A stretch of 64,000 nt of DNA from Anaeramoeba flamelloides (taxonomy: Eukaryota; Metamonada; Anaeramoebidae). Below, piece after piece: positions 12,891 to 24,800 of this stretch. Positions within the stretch are counted from its first letter, which is position 1, and each line of letters begins with the position of its first letter. The stretch is from contig JANTQA010000051.1 of the NCBI GenBank assembly GCA_027625915.1, forward strand, positions 1,612,501 through 1,676,500. The letters are read 5' to 3'. A model generated the notes under the pieces. It saw only the letters and a program-made list of their open reading frames with translations, was not told the origin of the DNA and did no database searches. The translations under genes and the position numbers were made by a program.

Positions 12891-13283
12891 TTACACTCTA
12901 ATTGCCCTTAGACTTGGTTTCCCTTTCAGAAATTTAAGTGTAAAATCATAGATTTCACCATTATTAATTAATGAAAAGAATTTCAAACTATCATGGTTTA
13001 AAATCAATTCAGTAAGATTTATTTGTTTCAATTTATTGTGAAAAATTAATCTATCTTTTTCAAAGAAGGATATATCCATAAAAAGTCATCAATATTTTCA
13101 ATAATTTCCTTTTGTTTATATTTTAAACATAAAGTACAAAATTTATTTGAATTAAAAAAGGGTTTATTTTGTCTTCTATACTTAAAAAAATAGTTTATTT
13201 TTTTGAATTTATTTTTGTATGAGATGTAATTACAAAGTATTTTTGAAATATAGATATTTAAAGACCATAATTCATTTTAAATT
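12891..13283 (-). pseudogene. Broken reading frame, possible F-box/LRR-like remnant
   Basis: On the minus strand a frame open from about 13,283 contains NELWSLNIYISKILCNYI and NKFCTLCLKYKQKEIIENI. It passes at a T5 run near 13,080 into a second frame, MDISFFEKDRLIFHNKLKQI then LTELILNHDSLKFFSLI, ending TAA at 12,891. Base use is less extreme than in neighbouring spacer. The Leu/Ile/Asn spacing recalls an F-box or leucine-rich repeat protein, but I do not recognise a family. There is no ATG for the first frame. It may be a gene remnant, or a real exon with a homopolymer error. Confidence 0.35.
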
Positions 13284-13605
13284 GTTTTGAAAAAAAAAAA
13301 TTAATTTCTTGTGAATTTTATTTCTTTTGGAGAGAGTTCTAACCATTAAAACAAAATAATAAACAATATAGATAATAAAATTCAAATCTTTTGAAAAATT
13401 CTCAAAATTATTTTTTCAAACTGTGATAATTTCCAAAAAGATTATCTTGAAAAAATGTTAATTTTTTAAAAAATAAAAGTTTTGGATTAAAAAGAAACAA
13501 ACAAAAAAGAATAAAAAAAATTTTAATTATTTATGTTAAAAAAAAAAATAAAAAAGTGATTATTAAAAATCTAAAAAACTCTATATAAAAAAGAATTTGA
13601 AGATC

Positions 13606-14955
13606 TTAAAACCAAGAATATATTTTCGGGTGTTGATTTGCTAACAAATTTTCATTTCTTGCGAGTTTAATTAAATTTTTGGCATAAATATTTACAGGTT
13701 TATCTAAAGATAATTTAGGAGCCATTTGGAAAATTTTTTCGTAAATAATTTGTACATTAGTCTCTGTGATTTCAATTACATTGTCTTTTAAATATTGTAA
13801 TAAATCGTCTCTAAATATCAAGTTCATGTAATTAAATAGGGTAATTTTTGGTGATATTAAAGCTTGTGCTGCACTGGTTAAAACAGTTTTAAAAATGCCA
13901 GCGATACCAATTTCTGTGAAAAACTTTTTTAAATTTTGTGTAAGTCTGAATGGAATAATATTTGCATCGTAATTTACATTTACATTTACATTCTCATCAT
14001 TTTTATTTAAACCATCATTCATATTATTAATGTGCATATTATTGTTGCCCTTATTTTGAATAAGAAAGGTATTTGGGTCATAATTTGGAACAAATCTGAA
14101 TTGTCTAACTGATCCCGAACTCGGAGCAAATGCTATATCAAAGATTGATCTTTGTTTCACACTTAATATATATTCCCAAAAGCAATAAGTGGCATAATTT
14201 AACAAGAAATGCTTTTTAAATAACCAAAAATCTTCAAAGGTTTCAAATAATCGAAAGGTATAATTATACAAAATACTCTGAGGGAAAAATAATTTTTTAA
14301 TACTGTTATATATTTCTAATTTATTTAAATTTCTATGATCATTATCATTATCATTATCATTATCGTTATCGTTATCGTTGCTGTTATCATCATTATTATT
14401 TGTTAATTTAGAATACAATTCCAGGGGTTGATAAATTGATAAATGGGGGTTATTAAAATCGAAAGAGTAACAATCACAATAAATTTGATAGACTTGATCT
14501 AAAGTCATTTTTTTTTCTTCTTCACTAATCAATCTAATTTTAGGGCTAATTGGTATTATTGAAGGGATGTGGCATTTGATATTTCTTTTTTGAGTTTGTA
14601 TATTGCGAGAAAACAATCTATTTATCAATCTTAATAATAAATAAAATCTTTCTTCAGATCTTGCAGTTTGAATTTTTTTAACTTTTTCTACCAAAAAAAA
14701 ATATTTTTTCCCATCATTTCCAATAAATGCAAATTTAGTAAAAGACTGTAATTTCGAAAACGATGTATAAATTTCTGGAAAAATTCTATGGATTTTAACA
14801 TGATTACTATAATGGAATTTCATTTTTGATTTTTGTAATTTTAAATATTGTCCAGGAATTTCGACTAATTCTTCTTTATTTAATTTTATATTTTCATCAT
14901 CATTATCGTTGTCTTTATCGGTGTCGCTGTCACTGTCGTTATCGTTATCATCTTT
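13606..14955 (-). CDS. TRRAP: TRRAP/Tra1 C-terminal part: pseudokinase and FATC
   Basis: This is the 3' end of one long minus-strand gene extending to about 26.6 kb. The frame opens right after a poly-A tract with an Asp/Asn run, then the family signature LVEIPGQYL, the PI3K-like small lobe (KFAFIGNDGKKYFFLV, SEERFYLLLRLINRLF) and a large lobe ending in VPFRLT-like IPFRLTQNLKKFF and IGIAGIFKTVLTSAAQALI. The catalytic HRD/DFG residues of active PIKKs are absent, as in known TRRAP/Tra1, which are pseudokinases. The last 35 residues end HPKIYSWF, a FATC tail. TRRAP is the activator-binding scaffold of SAGA and NuA4-type histone acetyltransferase complexes in the nucleus. It is out of frame with the segment upstream by one base at the A15/A12 run near 14,955-14,985. 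Confidence 0.85.
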   Translation of the reverse strand, partial: KDDNDNDSDSDTDKDNDNDDENIKLNKEELVEIPGQYLKLQKSKMKFHYSNHVKIHRIFPEIYTSFSKLQSFTKFAFIGNDGKKYFFLVEKVKKIQTARSEERFYLLLRLINRLFSRNIQTQKRNIKCHIPSIIPISPKIRLISEEEKKMTLDQVYQIYCDCYSFDFNNPHLSIYQPLELYSKLTNNNDDNSNDNDNDNDNDNDNDHRNLNKLEIYNSIKKLFFPQSILYNYTFRLFETFEDFWLFKKHFLLNYATYCFWEYILSVKQRSIFDIAFAPSSGSVRQFRFVPNYDPNTFLIQNKGNNNMHINNMNDGLNKNDENVNVNVNYDANIIPFRLTQNLKKFFTEIGIAGIFKTVLTSAAQALISPKITLFNYMNLIFRDDLLQYLKDNVIEITETNVQIIYEKIFQMAPKLSLDKPVNIYAKNLIKLARNENLLANQHPKIYSWF

Positions 14956-17900
14956 TTTTTTTTTGTTTTTTTTTTTTTTTTTCTTCTTTAATTATTTCTT
15001 TATCGGTATTATTATCATTATTGTTATTTTTCTTAAATAAATATTTATTATTTATTCCAGAAATTAAATGAATTTTATCATTAAATTTTGGGATTAATAA
15101 TTTTGAATGTATTTCATTTTCAAGTTTTGTAATCCAATCTTTTAATAATTGAATAATAAAATTTTTATTTATAATTTTTTTAGTTTTTTTATTTATTTGG
15201 ATGGTTTTAAATTCTTTTCTAATTTTTAAAATTTTATTGATTTTCAAAATAATTTTATTTAAATCGAAGGGTTTTGAATAAACTGATATTAAAATTTTAT
15301 TTAGTTTATGAAAAATATTAAAGGTTTTATTGGGTAAAAAATTATTTGTAATAATTTTGGTATAATTGTTGATTTCATTTGTTATATTTAATTTATCAAA
15401 ATGATTATTCAAATAAATGAAAAAGTCGTTAATATTGGAAAAATCATTATTATTGTCTTTTTCTTCATTGATGATATCATCATCATCATTTGCGTCTTCG
15501 TAGTTCTCGTCTTGGTATTTATCGTTCCCATTGATCTTGTTGATATTATAATCATGTAATTTAAATTGATAATAAATGGATTGAGGGAAAATTTTGGATA
15601 TTTTTATTAATAGTTTGTTAAAATAGCATAAATGATTTTTGTTATTTCCTATTTCTGTAAACAATTGATTAATCCAAGGTATCCACATTATTAAATTCGA
15701 ATTTTCCAAATTTATTTTTGGATTTATTTTATTTATTATTAACCAGATAATTCTTGGAGCGATCGAATTTAATTTGTCACCATTCAATAAAGTAGTTTCA
15801 TTATAAAAATCAATTGCTTGGTTGGCCCAATTAACTTCATTTGTTTTTGAGTATATCAGATCGCAGAACTGTGCCCATTTTAACCAATTTTTACTTAGTT
15901 TGTTGGAAATTCTGATTGAATTATAAAAGGCGTTGTTGGCGTTTTCGTATTCCCCCTTGAAAATCAGCAGCTCCCCCTTCAATCTAAAGTATCTAGATCT
16001 ATGTATCGGCGAGGGGAATTTATTAATATCAAATTTATTTAGCTGCTCCAGGCTTGATTGGCTTTTATAATCCATCAGCATGTAGCATTTGATTTGTTCT
16101 TCGAATCTTTTAAACGCCTGCTCGGTTTGCAAATTTTGTAAGCTGAAAACTCTGTTGATTGATTTCAGGCATGTGGTAATTAGCCCCTGCTTTCTGGCGA
16201 TTTTGGCATACTCATTTAGCAAAATGGCTCTTTGATGTTCGCCAATGAACCTTAAGTTTTTATCGCAGGTGGGGAAAGTTTTCAATTGCTTTAAATTTTC
16301 TGTAATTAGATCAAACATAAAGATTCTCCATTCGAACAAATCCTGCCATAGGGTCAAATCTTCCCAATTATTCGGGAACCTATTTTGCCAGGCATTAAAA
16401 ATATCCATCACAAGCGGCAACGCCCAATTATTATTAGCCTTAAAATACTCGATTTGATAGATTAGCTGAAAGGATTCGCTCAATTCCAAAAATTGCTGGA
16501 ACTTTGCCAAATGATCCAAATGTGACAAGCCAATCCTTTTTGGCAAATAATTCCAATCAATCAAAATGCTGTTAATGCCGTTTTGGTAAATTTTATTCAG
16601 TTTGGATTTCCAGTGGTTGATTGATGGTTTCATTAAAGGCCTTGAAGTTATTTTTTGATTTTCACCTATTTTTTGTAGCTGCAAATAGCCGTTAATTAAA
16701 AACTTTTGGGTTGTGGGCTTTCTCGTGATCTCAATATTTTCTTTGATTTTCTTCCAGTCCCCGATTTTCCATAGCGAGTTGAAAAACAGATCATAGTTAT
16801 TAATCTCTTTCGAAAACTCTATTAAAATATCTGTTTGCCCCAATTTCTGAGAACAGTTAACCCATTGGTTTTCACAGATCCCATATTCGGTTTTGCCAAC
16901 ATCTTTTTTAATCTTGCGAAATTTAATTTTTTCCATCGACTGCAAATATTTGTCCTGCGCTTCTTTCCAAAAGCCCTGTTGCTCCAGGCTGATGGCCATT
17001 TTGGTTTCCAAATTTACCGTCAGTTTGTCCCATAACCCATAAACATAATCCATTTCTCCTAATTTTTTATACAGCTTGTATAAAATGAAATTCCTACTTT
17101 CGTTTTCTTCGTTCTCATGAATAGTCTTTGCAGTTGATAGAATTCCGATTTTTTTTAATTTAAATTTTTCCATAATTACTAACAATAAATGGAAAATGCC
17201 AGATTTATCTGAAATTACATTAATAATTTGCGGTGGGATCCTAATAGAGCCTTTGGAACAAAAAAATCCTTTAAAAATTGGCAAGAAAATTTGCGACTTT
17301 GATTTTTGTTTATGTTTTTGATTCTGTTCATTTGAGTAGCTCCTCCCAATGTTGCCGACTAAAAAGGAGATCAATTTTTTTCGATCTTTACTTTTTTTTA
17401 ATATTTTTTTCCATATTTGGACAAAGGTATCCGGCCATAATAATTCTGAAAATTTCTCATTTAATATAATCAATTCAAACAATGAATTTAAAATGCTATT
17501 GTTTAATTCATCTTTTTCTCTGTTTGTTTCTTTTCCTCCATTTGTTTCTTTTTTTCCATTTGTTTCTTTTTTTTCATTTGTTTCTTTTTCTTCCTTTTTT
17601 TGATTTTCTTTATTATTTTCGTGATTTAATTTTTTCATAAAATTAAATTTTCTTTCAAATAATTTTTTCCCATTAATAGACAATTCTTCTTTGTTTACAC
17701 AAACAAAAATTAATTGCAAAATATGTTTTAACCAATAAATTGGAGTTTTATAAAACCAAAATTCATGTTCAGTTATATATAATAATCTATCTTTTAAAGA
17801 TTTTTTCGGAATATTTTTATTAATTAAATGGAAAAAGTTATTTCTAGTTTTCAAAATATTTGAATTTAACCCAATGAAAAATGTTCTTTCAATTATATTT

Positions 17901-20290
17901 TTTGAAGAACTAAATTTTTTATTAATACTTAATTGATAAACTAAGTTAAAAATAATTTCTTCTAACTGTGGATGGTTAATATTATTTTTAGATAATATTG
18001 ATAATACATTTTGAATAATTTCTTCTTGTTCCTTTATTGAAATAATGATTGAATTGTTTTGCTTTTGGCTTTGATTAAGATTGATCTTTTTGTTATTCAC
18101 ATTTTGATTTAACAATTTTTCTTGGATTGAATTCTTATCTAAAATCCATGAATATATTTTTTTTATTACTTCTATTAATAAATTGGGTGTTTTACTTTCA
18201 ATTAATATTTGGTTGATAGAACGCAAAAAATCTTTTCTATAATTTGGAAATGATTCAATTCTTAAACTAATTAAAATAAAGCTTGTCAGAATGTTTCTAG
18301 TTATTTCATTTTGTTGAATTAATAACTTTTGTGAATTTGAAATTTTATTATTTTTATTATTTTCCATATTAAGATCCATTTTTTTCCCGCCTTTATTATT
18401 CGTTATTTTGGAAAAAATATTTGTTTTTGGATATAAATATATTGGTAAATATTTTAAATAATCAATGATTATTTCTTTAATTAAAATATCTAAAAACATT
18501 GGATTTATTTTATAAATTTGATGTATTAAGGTGAAAATACCATATCTAGAGTAATTAATCCAATTGCAAAGTCTTTTTGAATCATTAATATAATCACAGA
18601 TTATTATTAAAAATAAATTATAATGTTTTGGTATTATTTTTATTCTAATCTTTAATCCTTCTATTTTTTTGTTTTTTTCTTCTTTTTCTTCTTTTTCTTT
18701 TTTTTGATCTTCTTCTTCTTCTTTTTCTTTTTCTTTTTCTTTTTCTTTTTCTTTTTCTTTTTCTTTTTCTTTTGCTTTTTCTTTTTCTTTTTCTTTTTCT
18801 TTATTTATTGTATCGTTATTATTATCATTATCATTGTCATTGTCATTATCATTAGTAGTAGAAGAAGAATTAAGGTTAGTTTTATTCATAATATTTTTAT
18901 TAATATTTATCAAAGATAGCCTAACAAATTCCATCATTTCAGAATATAATTTAATAATTGAGGGATCTTTTAAAATAAAATAATGACTTAATAACCTTTT
19001 TAATTTTACCAATAAAATTTTATTTTCAGTATTTTTTAATAAAAATTGATTACATTGTTTTTTGAAAATTATATTTAAAATTTTTAATAAAATTAATCTT
19101 GGTGTAAATAGATTTAATCTATTAGTTTTGGGATTATTTTTAGTATTAGTTTTTAATTTATGATTAATGATATTGTTTAATTGAAAAAAAATTTCAATAT
19201 CAATATTTAATCTGGGCCAAATTTTAAAACATTTCCTAAATAATTTTAAACATTTCTTAATTAATTTTGAATATTTTTTCCTTAAGGTATTTAATTTTTT
19301 ATCTTGAAAATCTAATAAAATAGGAAATTGTATTAAAAATTTGACAATAATTGGATAGATCTTATTGGTGATGTTTTGATTATTGTTGTTATTATTAAAA
19401 TTTATTAAATTTTGTAATTTTTTTTTCGAAAAGAATTTTAATAGTAATTTAGTAATTTTAATTAATAAGGTTTTATGTTCAGTGCGATGATAAACATTAA
19501 ATTCTTTAATAAAAATTAAGCCAATTCTAATGAAGGAATCAGAATAATAAATTTGATTATTATTCAAAATAATTTTATAAACATGCAATACTTTCGATTT
19601 ATAATATATATTATTTAATAAATTATTTTGAATATTTTGAATCCAAAAATTTGGGAAATTATAATTCTTAAATTTGGGCAAAACGTGATTAATTAAATTA
19701 AATATTCTTTTAATTCTGAATTTTTCTTCCGTTTGATATTCTTTTAATATTGAATTAAAAAAATTACATATGTGCTTTTCAAAAGGGTTGATATTATCCA
19801 ATTGGTCAATCAATTCTATTATAGTTAAATAAGATCTTATTCTTAAGGAAGTGTATTTTGATTTTGTTTTGTTTTTAGATTTTAAAGCAATCCAAGAAAA
19901 TTGCAACATTTTTTTAATCTTTATAAATTTATTATTAATATTTGGGAATTTTGAAATTAAAGATATTAATTTTAATAATTCGATATTATAAGAATTTTCT
20001 AATGAAATGATTTTTTCATAATGCGAAAAATTGAATTTATTATAATTTATTATTTCTGAAATTTTTTTATTATAACTAATTAAATGGTTTGAGTTTGTTA
20101 TTTTGAAATTTAAAATTTCATTAATTAAAATATTATAAAATTTTTCATTTATTATAAATGATTTTTTTTTCTTATTATTGTTAGAATCCTTATCATTATT
20201 ATCATGATGATGTAAATTATTATAAATTAAAGGAATAATTAAATATTTTAATAAATATATTTTATATTTTATCTTATAATTTGAATTTTT
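14948..20290 (-). CDS. TRRAP: TRRAP/Tra1 central part: HEAT/TPR and FAT domain
   Basis: The frame is open from about 20,290 to the stop at 14,948 (the first ATG at 19,909 is internal, since coding-like sequence such as LLKYLIIPLIYN and LLKLISLISKFP precedes it in frame). The family landmarks of the FAT domain are clear at 17.1-15.7 kb: YKKLGEMDYVYGLWDKL, MAISLEQQGFWKEAQDKYLQ, CENQWVNCSQKLGQTDIL, LKGELLIFKGEYENANNAF and WLKWAQFCD. The FAT stretch is noticeably less AT-rich than the rest, as expected for the most conserved part. Large Lys-Glu and Asn tracts (for example 18,700-18,850) enlarge the protein over its animal and yeast counterparts. This frame runs into a stop at 14,948 inside a poly-Lys tract just before the pseudokinase frame. 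Confidence 0.85.
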   Translation of the reverse strand, partial: KNSNYKIKYKIYLLKYLIIPLIYNNLHHHDNNDKDSNNNKKKKSFIINEKFYNILINEILNFKITNSNHLISYNKKISEIINYNKFNFSHYEKIISLENSYNIELLKLISLISKFPNINNKFIKIKKMLQFSWIALKSKNKTKSKYTSLRIRSYLTIIELIDQLDNINPFEKHICNFFNSILKEYQTEEKFRIKRIFNLINHVLPKFKNYNFPNFWIQNIQNNLLNNIYYKSKVLHVYKIILNNNQIYYSDSFIRIGLIFIKEFNVYHRTEHKTLLIKITKLLLKFFSKKKLQNLINFNNNNNNQNITNKIYPIIVKFLIQFPILLDFQDKKLNTLRKKYSKLIKKCLKLFRKCFKIWPRLNIDIEIFFQLNNIINHKLKTNTKNNPKTNRLNLFTPRLILLKILNIIFKKQCNQFLLKNTENKILLVKLKRLLSHYFILKDPSIIKLYSEMMEFVRLSLININKNIMNKTNLNSSSTTNDNDNDNDNDNNNDTINKEKEKEKEKAKEKEKEKEKEKEKEKEKEEEEDQKKEKEEKEEKNKKIEGLKIRIKIIPKHYNLFLIIICDYINDSKRLCNWINYSRYGIFTLIHQIYKINPMFLDILIKEIIIDYLKYLPIYLYPKTNIFSKITNNKGGKKMDLNMENNKNNKISNSQKLLIQQNEITRNILTSFILISLRIESFPNYRKDFLRSINQILIESKTPNLLIEVIKKIYSWILDKNSIQEKLLNQNVNNKKINLNQSQKQNNSIIISIKEQEEIIQNVLSILSKNNINHPQLEEIIFNLVYQLSINKKFSSSKNIIERTFFIGLNSNILKTRNNFFHLINKNIPKKSLKDRLLYITEHEFWFYKTPIYWLKHILQLIFVCVNKEELSINGKKLFERKFNFMKKLNHENNKENQKKEEKETNEKKETNGKKETNGGKETNREKDELNNSILNSLFELIILNEKFSELLWPDTFVQIWKKILKKSKDRKKLISFLVGNIGRSYSNEQNQKHKQKSKSQIFLPIFKGFFCSKGSIRIPPQIINVISDKSGIFHLLLVIMEKFKLKKIGILSTAKTIHENEENESRNFILYKLYKKLGEMDYVYGLWDKLTVNLETKMAISLEQQGFWKEAQDKYLQSMEKIKFRKIKKDVGKTEYGICENQWVNCSQKLGQTDILIEFSKEINNYDLFFNSLWKIGDWKKIKENIEITRKPTTQKFLINGYLQLQKIGENQKITSRPLMKPSINHWKSKLNKIYQNGINSILIDWNYLPKRIGLSHLDHLAKFQQFLELSESFQLIYQIEYFKANNNWALPLVMDIFNAWQNRFPNNWEDLTLWQDLFEWRIFMFDLITENLKQLKTFPTCDKNLRFIGEHQRAILLNEYAKIARKQGLITTCLKSINRVFSLQNLQTEQAFKRFEEQIKCYMLMDYKSQSSLEQLNKFDINKFPSPIHRSRYFRLKGELLIFKGEYENANNAFYNSIRISNKLSKNWLKWAQFCDLIYSKTNEVNWANQAIDFYNETTLLNGDKLNSIAPRIIWLIINKINPKINLENSNLIMWIPWINQLFTEIGNNKNHLCYFNKLLIKISKIFPQSIYYQFKLHDYNINKINGNDKYQDENYEDANDDDDIINEEKDNNNDFSNINDFFIYLNNHFDKLNITNEINNYTKIITNNFLPNKTFNIFHKLNKILISVYSKPFDLNKIILKINKILKIRKEFKTIQINKKTKKIINKNFIIQLLKDWITKLENEIHSKLLIPKFNDKIHLISGINNKYLFKKNNNNDNNTDKEIIKEEKKKKKQKKKR

Positions 20291-21852
20291 TTAACAAATT
20301 TAAAAAATCAATTAAAAAATTACTTTTCTCTTTATTTGTTTGAAATATTTTCTTTATTTTATTTTGTAAATAATTTTTAATAATATTAGTATTTGAAAAG
20401 GAATTTAAATAATCTAATTTTGGTAATTCAAAAATTATTTCTGGATTTAATTTTTTTGAATTTTAAAAACTTTTTAATAATTTTAAAAAAGCTATTAAAT
20501 CTAATTTGAAGTGATAATTTATATATATTATTTAATTTCATTATTTTCAAATAATTTTTAATTAATAATTTAATTGATTTTGATTTTTTGATTATTGAAT
20601 TATCTAATTTTTGATTCAAAGTTTTTATTAAATCTATTAAGTTTAAAAAGTATTCAATATATTCATTATTATAATCATTATTTTCATTTAACTTTATAAT
20701 ATTTTTAATTAAAATGATAAATTTATGTTTTTTAATTTTATTTAAAATTATTAATTCTTGTATTTCTTTTCCCTTTCCTTTCTTTTTTTGTTTTTCTTCC
20801 TCCTCCTCTTCATCTTTTCTTTTTCTTCTTTTTTTTTTTTCTTTTTCTTCTTCTTCTTTTTTTCTTCTTTTTTCTTCTTTTATTTTTTTTTTTTTTTCTT
20901 TTTTCATTTCATTTTCTTTTATTGAATTAGCTTTATTATTATTTAATAATTTTATTAATTGAATAAATTTTAATAAAATATTTAAATTATCAGAATTCTC
21001 AATAAAAAATTTAAAATAATCATCAAAATTTTTAATAAAATATTTTAATTTTATTAAATTTAAAAAATTGATTTTAATTTTTTTAGAAAAGCTCAAATAT
21101 AAATTTAAAAAATCAACTAAATTATATTTTTTAAATTTGATAAAATTTATAATTTTAAAAAAAATAATATACTTTTTTAAAATCTTCATTATTATTATTA
21201 TTATTATTATCTATTACATTCTTTAATTCTTTATAAATTTTGATATCTAAATTTTTTATTAAATTTGTTGGTAAAACTTTTAAATAAATTTTTAAATTAA
21301 AATAATATTCAAAAGTATTATTTTCTTTAAATTGCTTATTAAAAATATCTTTAATTAATTTATTAAATTTATTATTTTGTTCAAATTTTTTTTTAATTAA
21401 TTTATTTAAATCCTTATTTTTTTTTTAATAATTTTGATTATTATTATTTTAAAAATCTTTTGAAAAATTTTTTGGGTTTTTTCTTTCAAATCAATAATAT
21501 TTAAAAAATTAAAAAATAATTTTATTAAGAATTTTAATTCTTGAATATCTTGTTCATTTTTTAAGATCTTCAAAAATTCGATTAAAAATTTATTTTTAAT
21601 TTTTTTTACATATAATTTATTTAATAATTTATTTTTTTCATCATCCATATTCTCAGTATCTATTAAATTTATTAAAAAATTAATTTTTTTTATTAAATAA
21701 AATTGTTTTTTATTAAATTTGGAATGGAAAAAAGTTTTTTCAAGATTATTAATAATCTGAATTAAATTTTTAAAAAGTATCTTGTTGAATAAATTGATCA
21801 ATTTGTTGTTATTATTAATTTCCTTTTTGATAAAATTAAAAAAATAATTCAA
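20291..21852 (-). CDS. TRRAP: TRRAP/Tra1 middle helical segment, in several frames
   Basis: A continuous coding-like stretch, but spread over three or four reading frames: 21,852-21,406 running on to about 21,195 (for example FEYYFNLKIYLKVLPTNLI), then 21,189-20,428, then about 20,440-20,291 (IIFELPKLDYLNSFSNTN, FLIDFLNLLKKF). Each switch falls at an A/T run of 6-9 bases. The composition is extreme (Lys, Ile, Asn, Leu, Phe) and helical, consistent with HEAT repeats linking the N-terminal and FAT regions. Position between the two recognised parts of TRRAP on the same strand is the main reason for the call. It is either a single exon with homopolymer length errors or a decaying part of the gene. 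Confidence 0.6.
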
Positions 21853-24800
21853 AATCTTATTATTTTTTTAATATTGGTATAAAAATAATTTTTTATTAAT
21901 TTGTTAATAATAATTTTTAAAATCTTTTTTTGATCTTGATTAATTAAAATTTTGATTAATATTTTGAAATCGTTTATTATTTTGTTTAAAATTATTCTTG
22001 AAAATTTAAATTTTGAATCTAAAATTATAAATAAATAAACATTAATTATTTTGCGTATCGATTTTTCATTTAATAATATTTCTAAATAATTTTGAAATAA
22101 AAATAACATAATTCTACATCCACCCATTTTTTTGGGTGAATCTTCTTGATAACATAAATAAGTAGAAGATTTTATTATTTTTTTTAATAATTTTAATTTT
22201 TTATTTCCATTGATCTGGTTCAATTCAATTCCATCAGAATTCGTCTCTGTTTGTGTATTTGTGGTATTAAATAATTGTTTTAAGAATTTTTGTAATAATT
22301 TTAAACCATACTTTGATGTTATTTCATTTGAAGAAATGATCACATCAAAAATCGATTCAATAAAGACAAAAGGCTTGATTAAAAAGGTTATTTTGATATT
22401 TCCTAATTGCCTTCGAAAGAAATATAGAAAGTTATTAAAAATTTCATCAAAATATTTATTCTTATTATTCAAATTATATAATAACAAAGTAGAAAGTAAT
22501 TTTCTTAAATAAATTTTTTTAATTGGTAGGAATTTTATTGGGTTGTATATTAATAATTCATTTAAATTACAATTTTTTAATTGATCATTAATTGTATTTA
22601 TTCCCAATTTTTCAATTTCCATATTTTCTTGATCATTATTATTGTTCTTGCCTTGGCTTTTTATATCGATGATCATTTCATTTAATACCGATTTTATACA
22701 GAGGAAAATAAAATTAGAGCACCATTTCTTTAATTCTATTTGCTTTTTATTTTTGATCGTGTTTGATAAAGAATTATTATTTCGAAAAGGTAATTGAGTA
22801 TTTGTCAGGCAATTTATTGCCAAATCAATACAATCATCTAATTTTAAAAAAATTGATTGATTTTTCGGGAAAAATAATTTTAATTTAAAGACACCATGTA
22901 TTTTAAAAAAGGGGTTTGTTTCAAATTTGTGAAAGTTTCCATATAAAAAATCCCTATTTTTACCTCCAAATCTTCCTAATAATTCTGCAGACAATATACC
23001 TATTTTCTTATTTGGCTTTAATAAATTTGATATTGTTTGAATTAATTTTGTGCCCAAATCATTTCCCAAGGTTTGCAATAAAAAATTGGGATTTATAGTT
23101 TGTAATATTTTTTTTAATCTTATTAATGCTTGTTCAATTAAAGTCGGTATTTTGGATTTTAAAACGATAATCAAATGTTCAATATAAAAATGGATGTGTG
23201 AATGTAAAAAGGGTAAATTAAAGGGTAAATCAATACACAGAGCAGAAATTTTTATTTGTGCTTGCTTTAAATGAATAAAATCTAATTGCAATTTGGAAAA
23301 TAATTCTAATAGCTTTGGTAAATATGATAATAAATCAAATTGGATAATATTTGGGTTTCTATTAATTAAATAAATTATCCATTTCAAAATGTTGATAAAT
23401 ACTATGGGGTTTTCGGAATGTTTTAATTTAAATAAACATCCTTTTAATATTTTATGAAAAAAGTTATCCAAAATAGGTAATAATTTATTTTTAAATAGCA
23501 ATAATCTGTTTTTTTCAAAGTTGTTGGTCGTGTTGCTAGCATTGATATTGTTATTGTTATTGTTATTATTATTATTATTATTGGTGGTGGCCGTTTCTTT
23601 ATTATTAGTTTTATTGGCAGTGGTAATCGTGGTTAATATATTTTCAAGTCCAATGGCTAAACAATCAAAGCTAGAATAAATAATGGACATTTCTTTTGTA
23701 TTTTTATGATCCTGAATTTTTTTAAATTTTTGTAAAATAAATCGTAATAAAAGTTGTATTAATGGTATTTGGAATTGTGGAAATGTTAAATAAAATTTAA
23801 ATACTAATGAAATATTTTCATTTTCCTGAATACAATTGAATAAAAATTTTAAATTTCTTTGAAAAATTAAACAAACTGATTTTGTTTGGAATTTGGTAAA
23901 TAATTTCATTAAATCTATGATCAAATCTGGTTTGGAATTTAATAACGTTAAACATTTTAATACATTTTTAAATAATTTTTCAAAAATTATTAATTGTTCT
24001 GGTTTTAAACAAAATAATTTAAAATTATTTTTTAAAATAATAGGATAAAATTTTTCAAGTTTTTTTATTCTATTACTTTTTATATTTTCATTTTGATTAT
24101 TATTATCATTTGTTAATTGGATTGTTCTTCTTCTTTTTTTTTGATTTTCTTGATCATTTCCTATTTCTTCATCCTTTTCAATTTCATTTTGAGTATTGTT
24201 GGTGTTGGTGTTGTCGTCGTCGTTTTTGTTAATGTTATTATTTTTGTTATTATTTTTGTTGTTGTTGTTGTTGTTTTTATGGTTTATTGATTTGATTTCA
24301 GTTAAGGTTTGAAATATTATCCATAAAATTTTTCTACAGGCAATTAGCAATTCATTGATCATTATTTGACATTCTTCAATTGAATTTTGTAAATATATAA
24401 TATTGATTATTTCAAAATCTAATTTTTCATTAATTAAATTTTTTTCAATTTTTTTTTTCTTTTTTTTAAGATTGATGAGAGTTTCATTTTTTTCAATTTC
24501 CATTTTTTCTTGATCATTATTTTTGTTTTTGTTGTTAATATTTTTGTTTTTGTTGTTAATATTTTTGTTTTTGTCACCAATTGTGTTTTTATTTTTTTTT
24601 TTTTCAAAATTTTCTTTAATTTTTTTTTGATTCTCGATTTTTTTTTTTTTAAAAACAGGGATATTTTTTTCCAAATATTTGAATTTGTCAATAAAAGAAA
24701 CCAAAGTTTTATACAAAATATCTAGTCTATGATATAATTGTTCCAATTTTTGTTTTTCACCAAAGTTTTTTTCCTTTTGCTTTTGGTTTTGATTTTGATT

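Noticed and set aside
14948-14990. Programmed ribosomal frameshift before the TRRAP pseudokinase
   Set aside because: The A-run could act as a slippery site, but similar breaks recur at other homopolymers in the same gene, so length error or decay is simpler.
18704-18919. Poly-Phe frames opposite TRRAP (also at 4.6, 20.8 and 25.8 kb)
   Set aside because: They are the complement of Lys/Glu or Asn/Glu low-complexity codons in the real genes.
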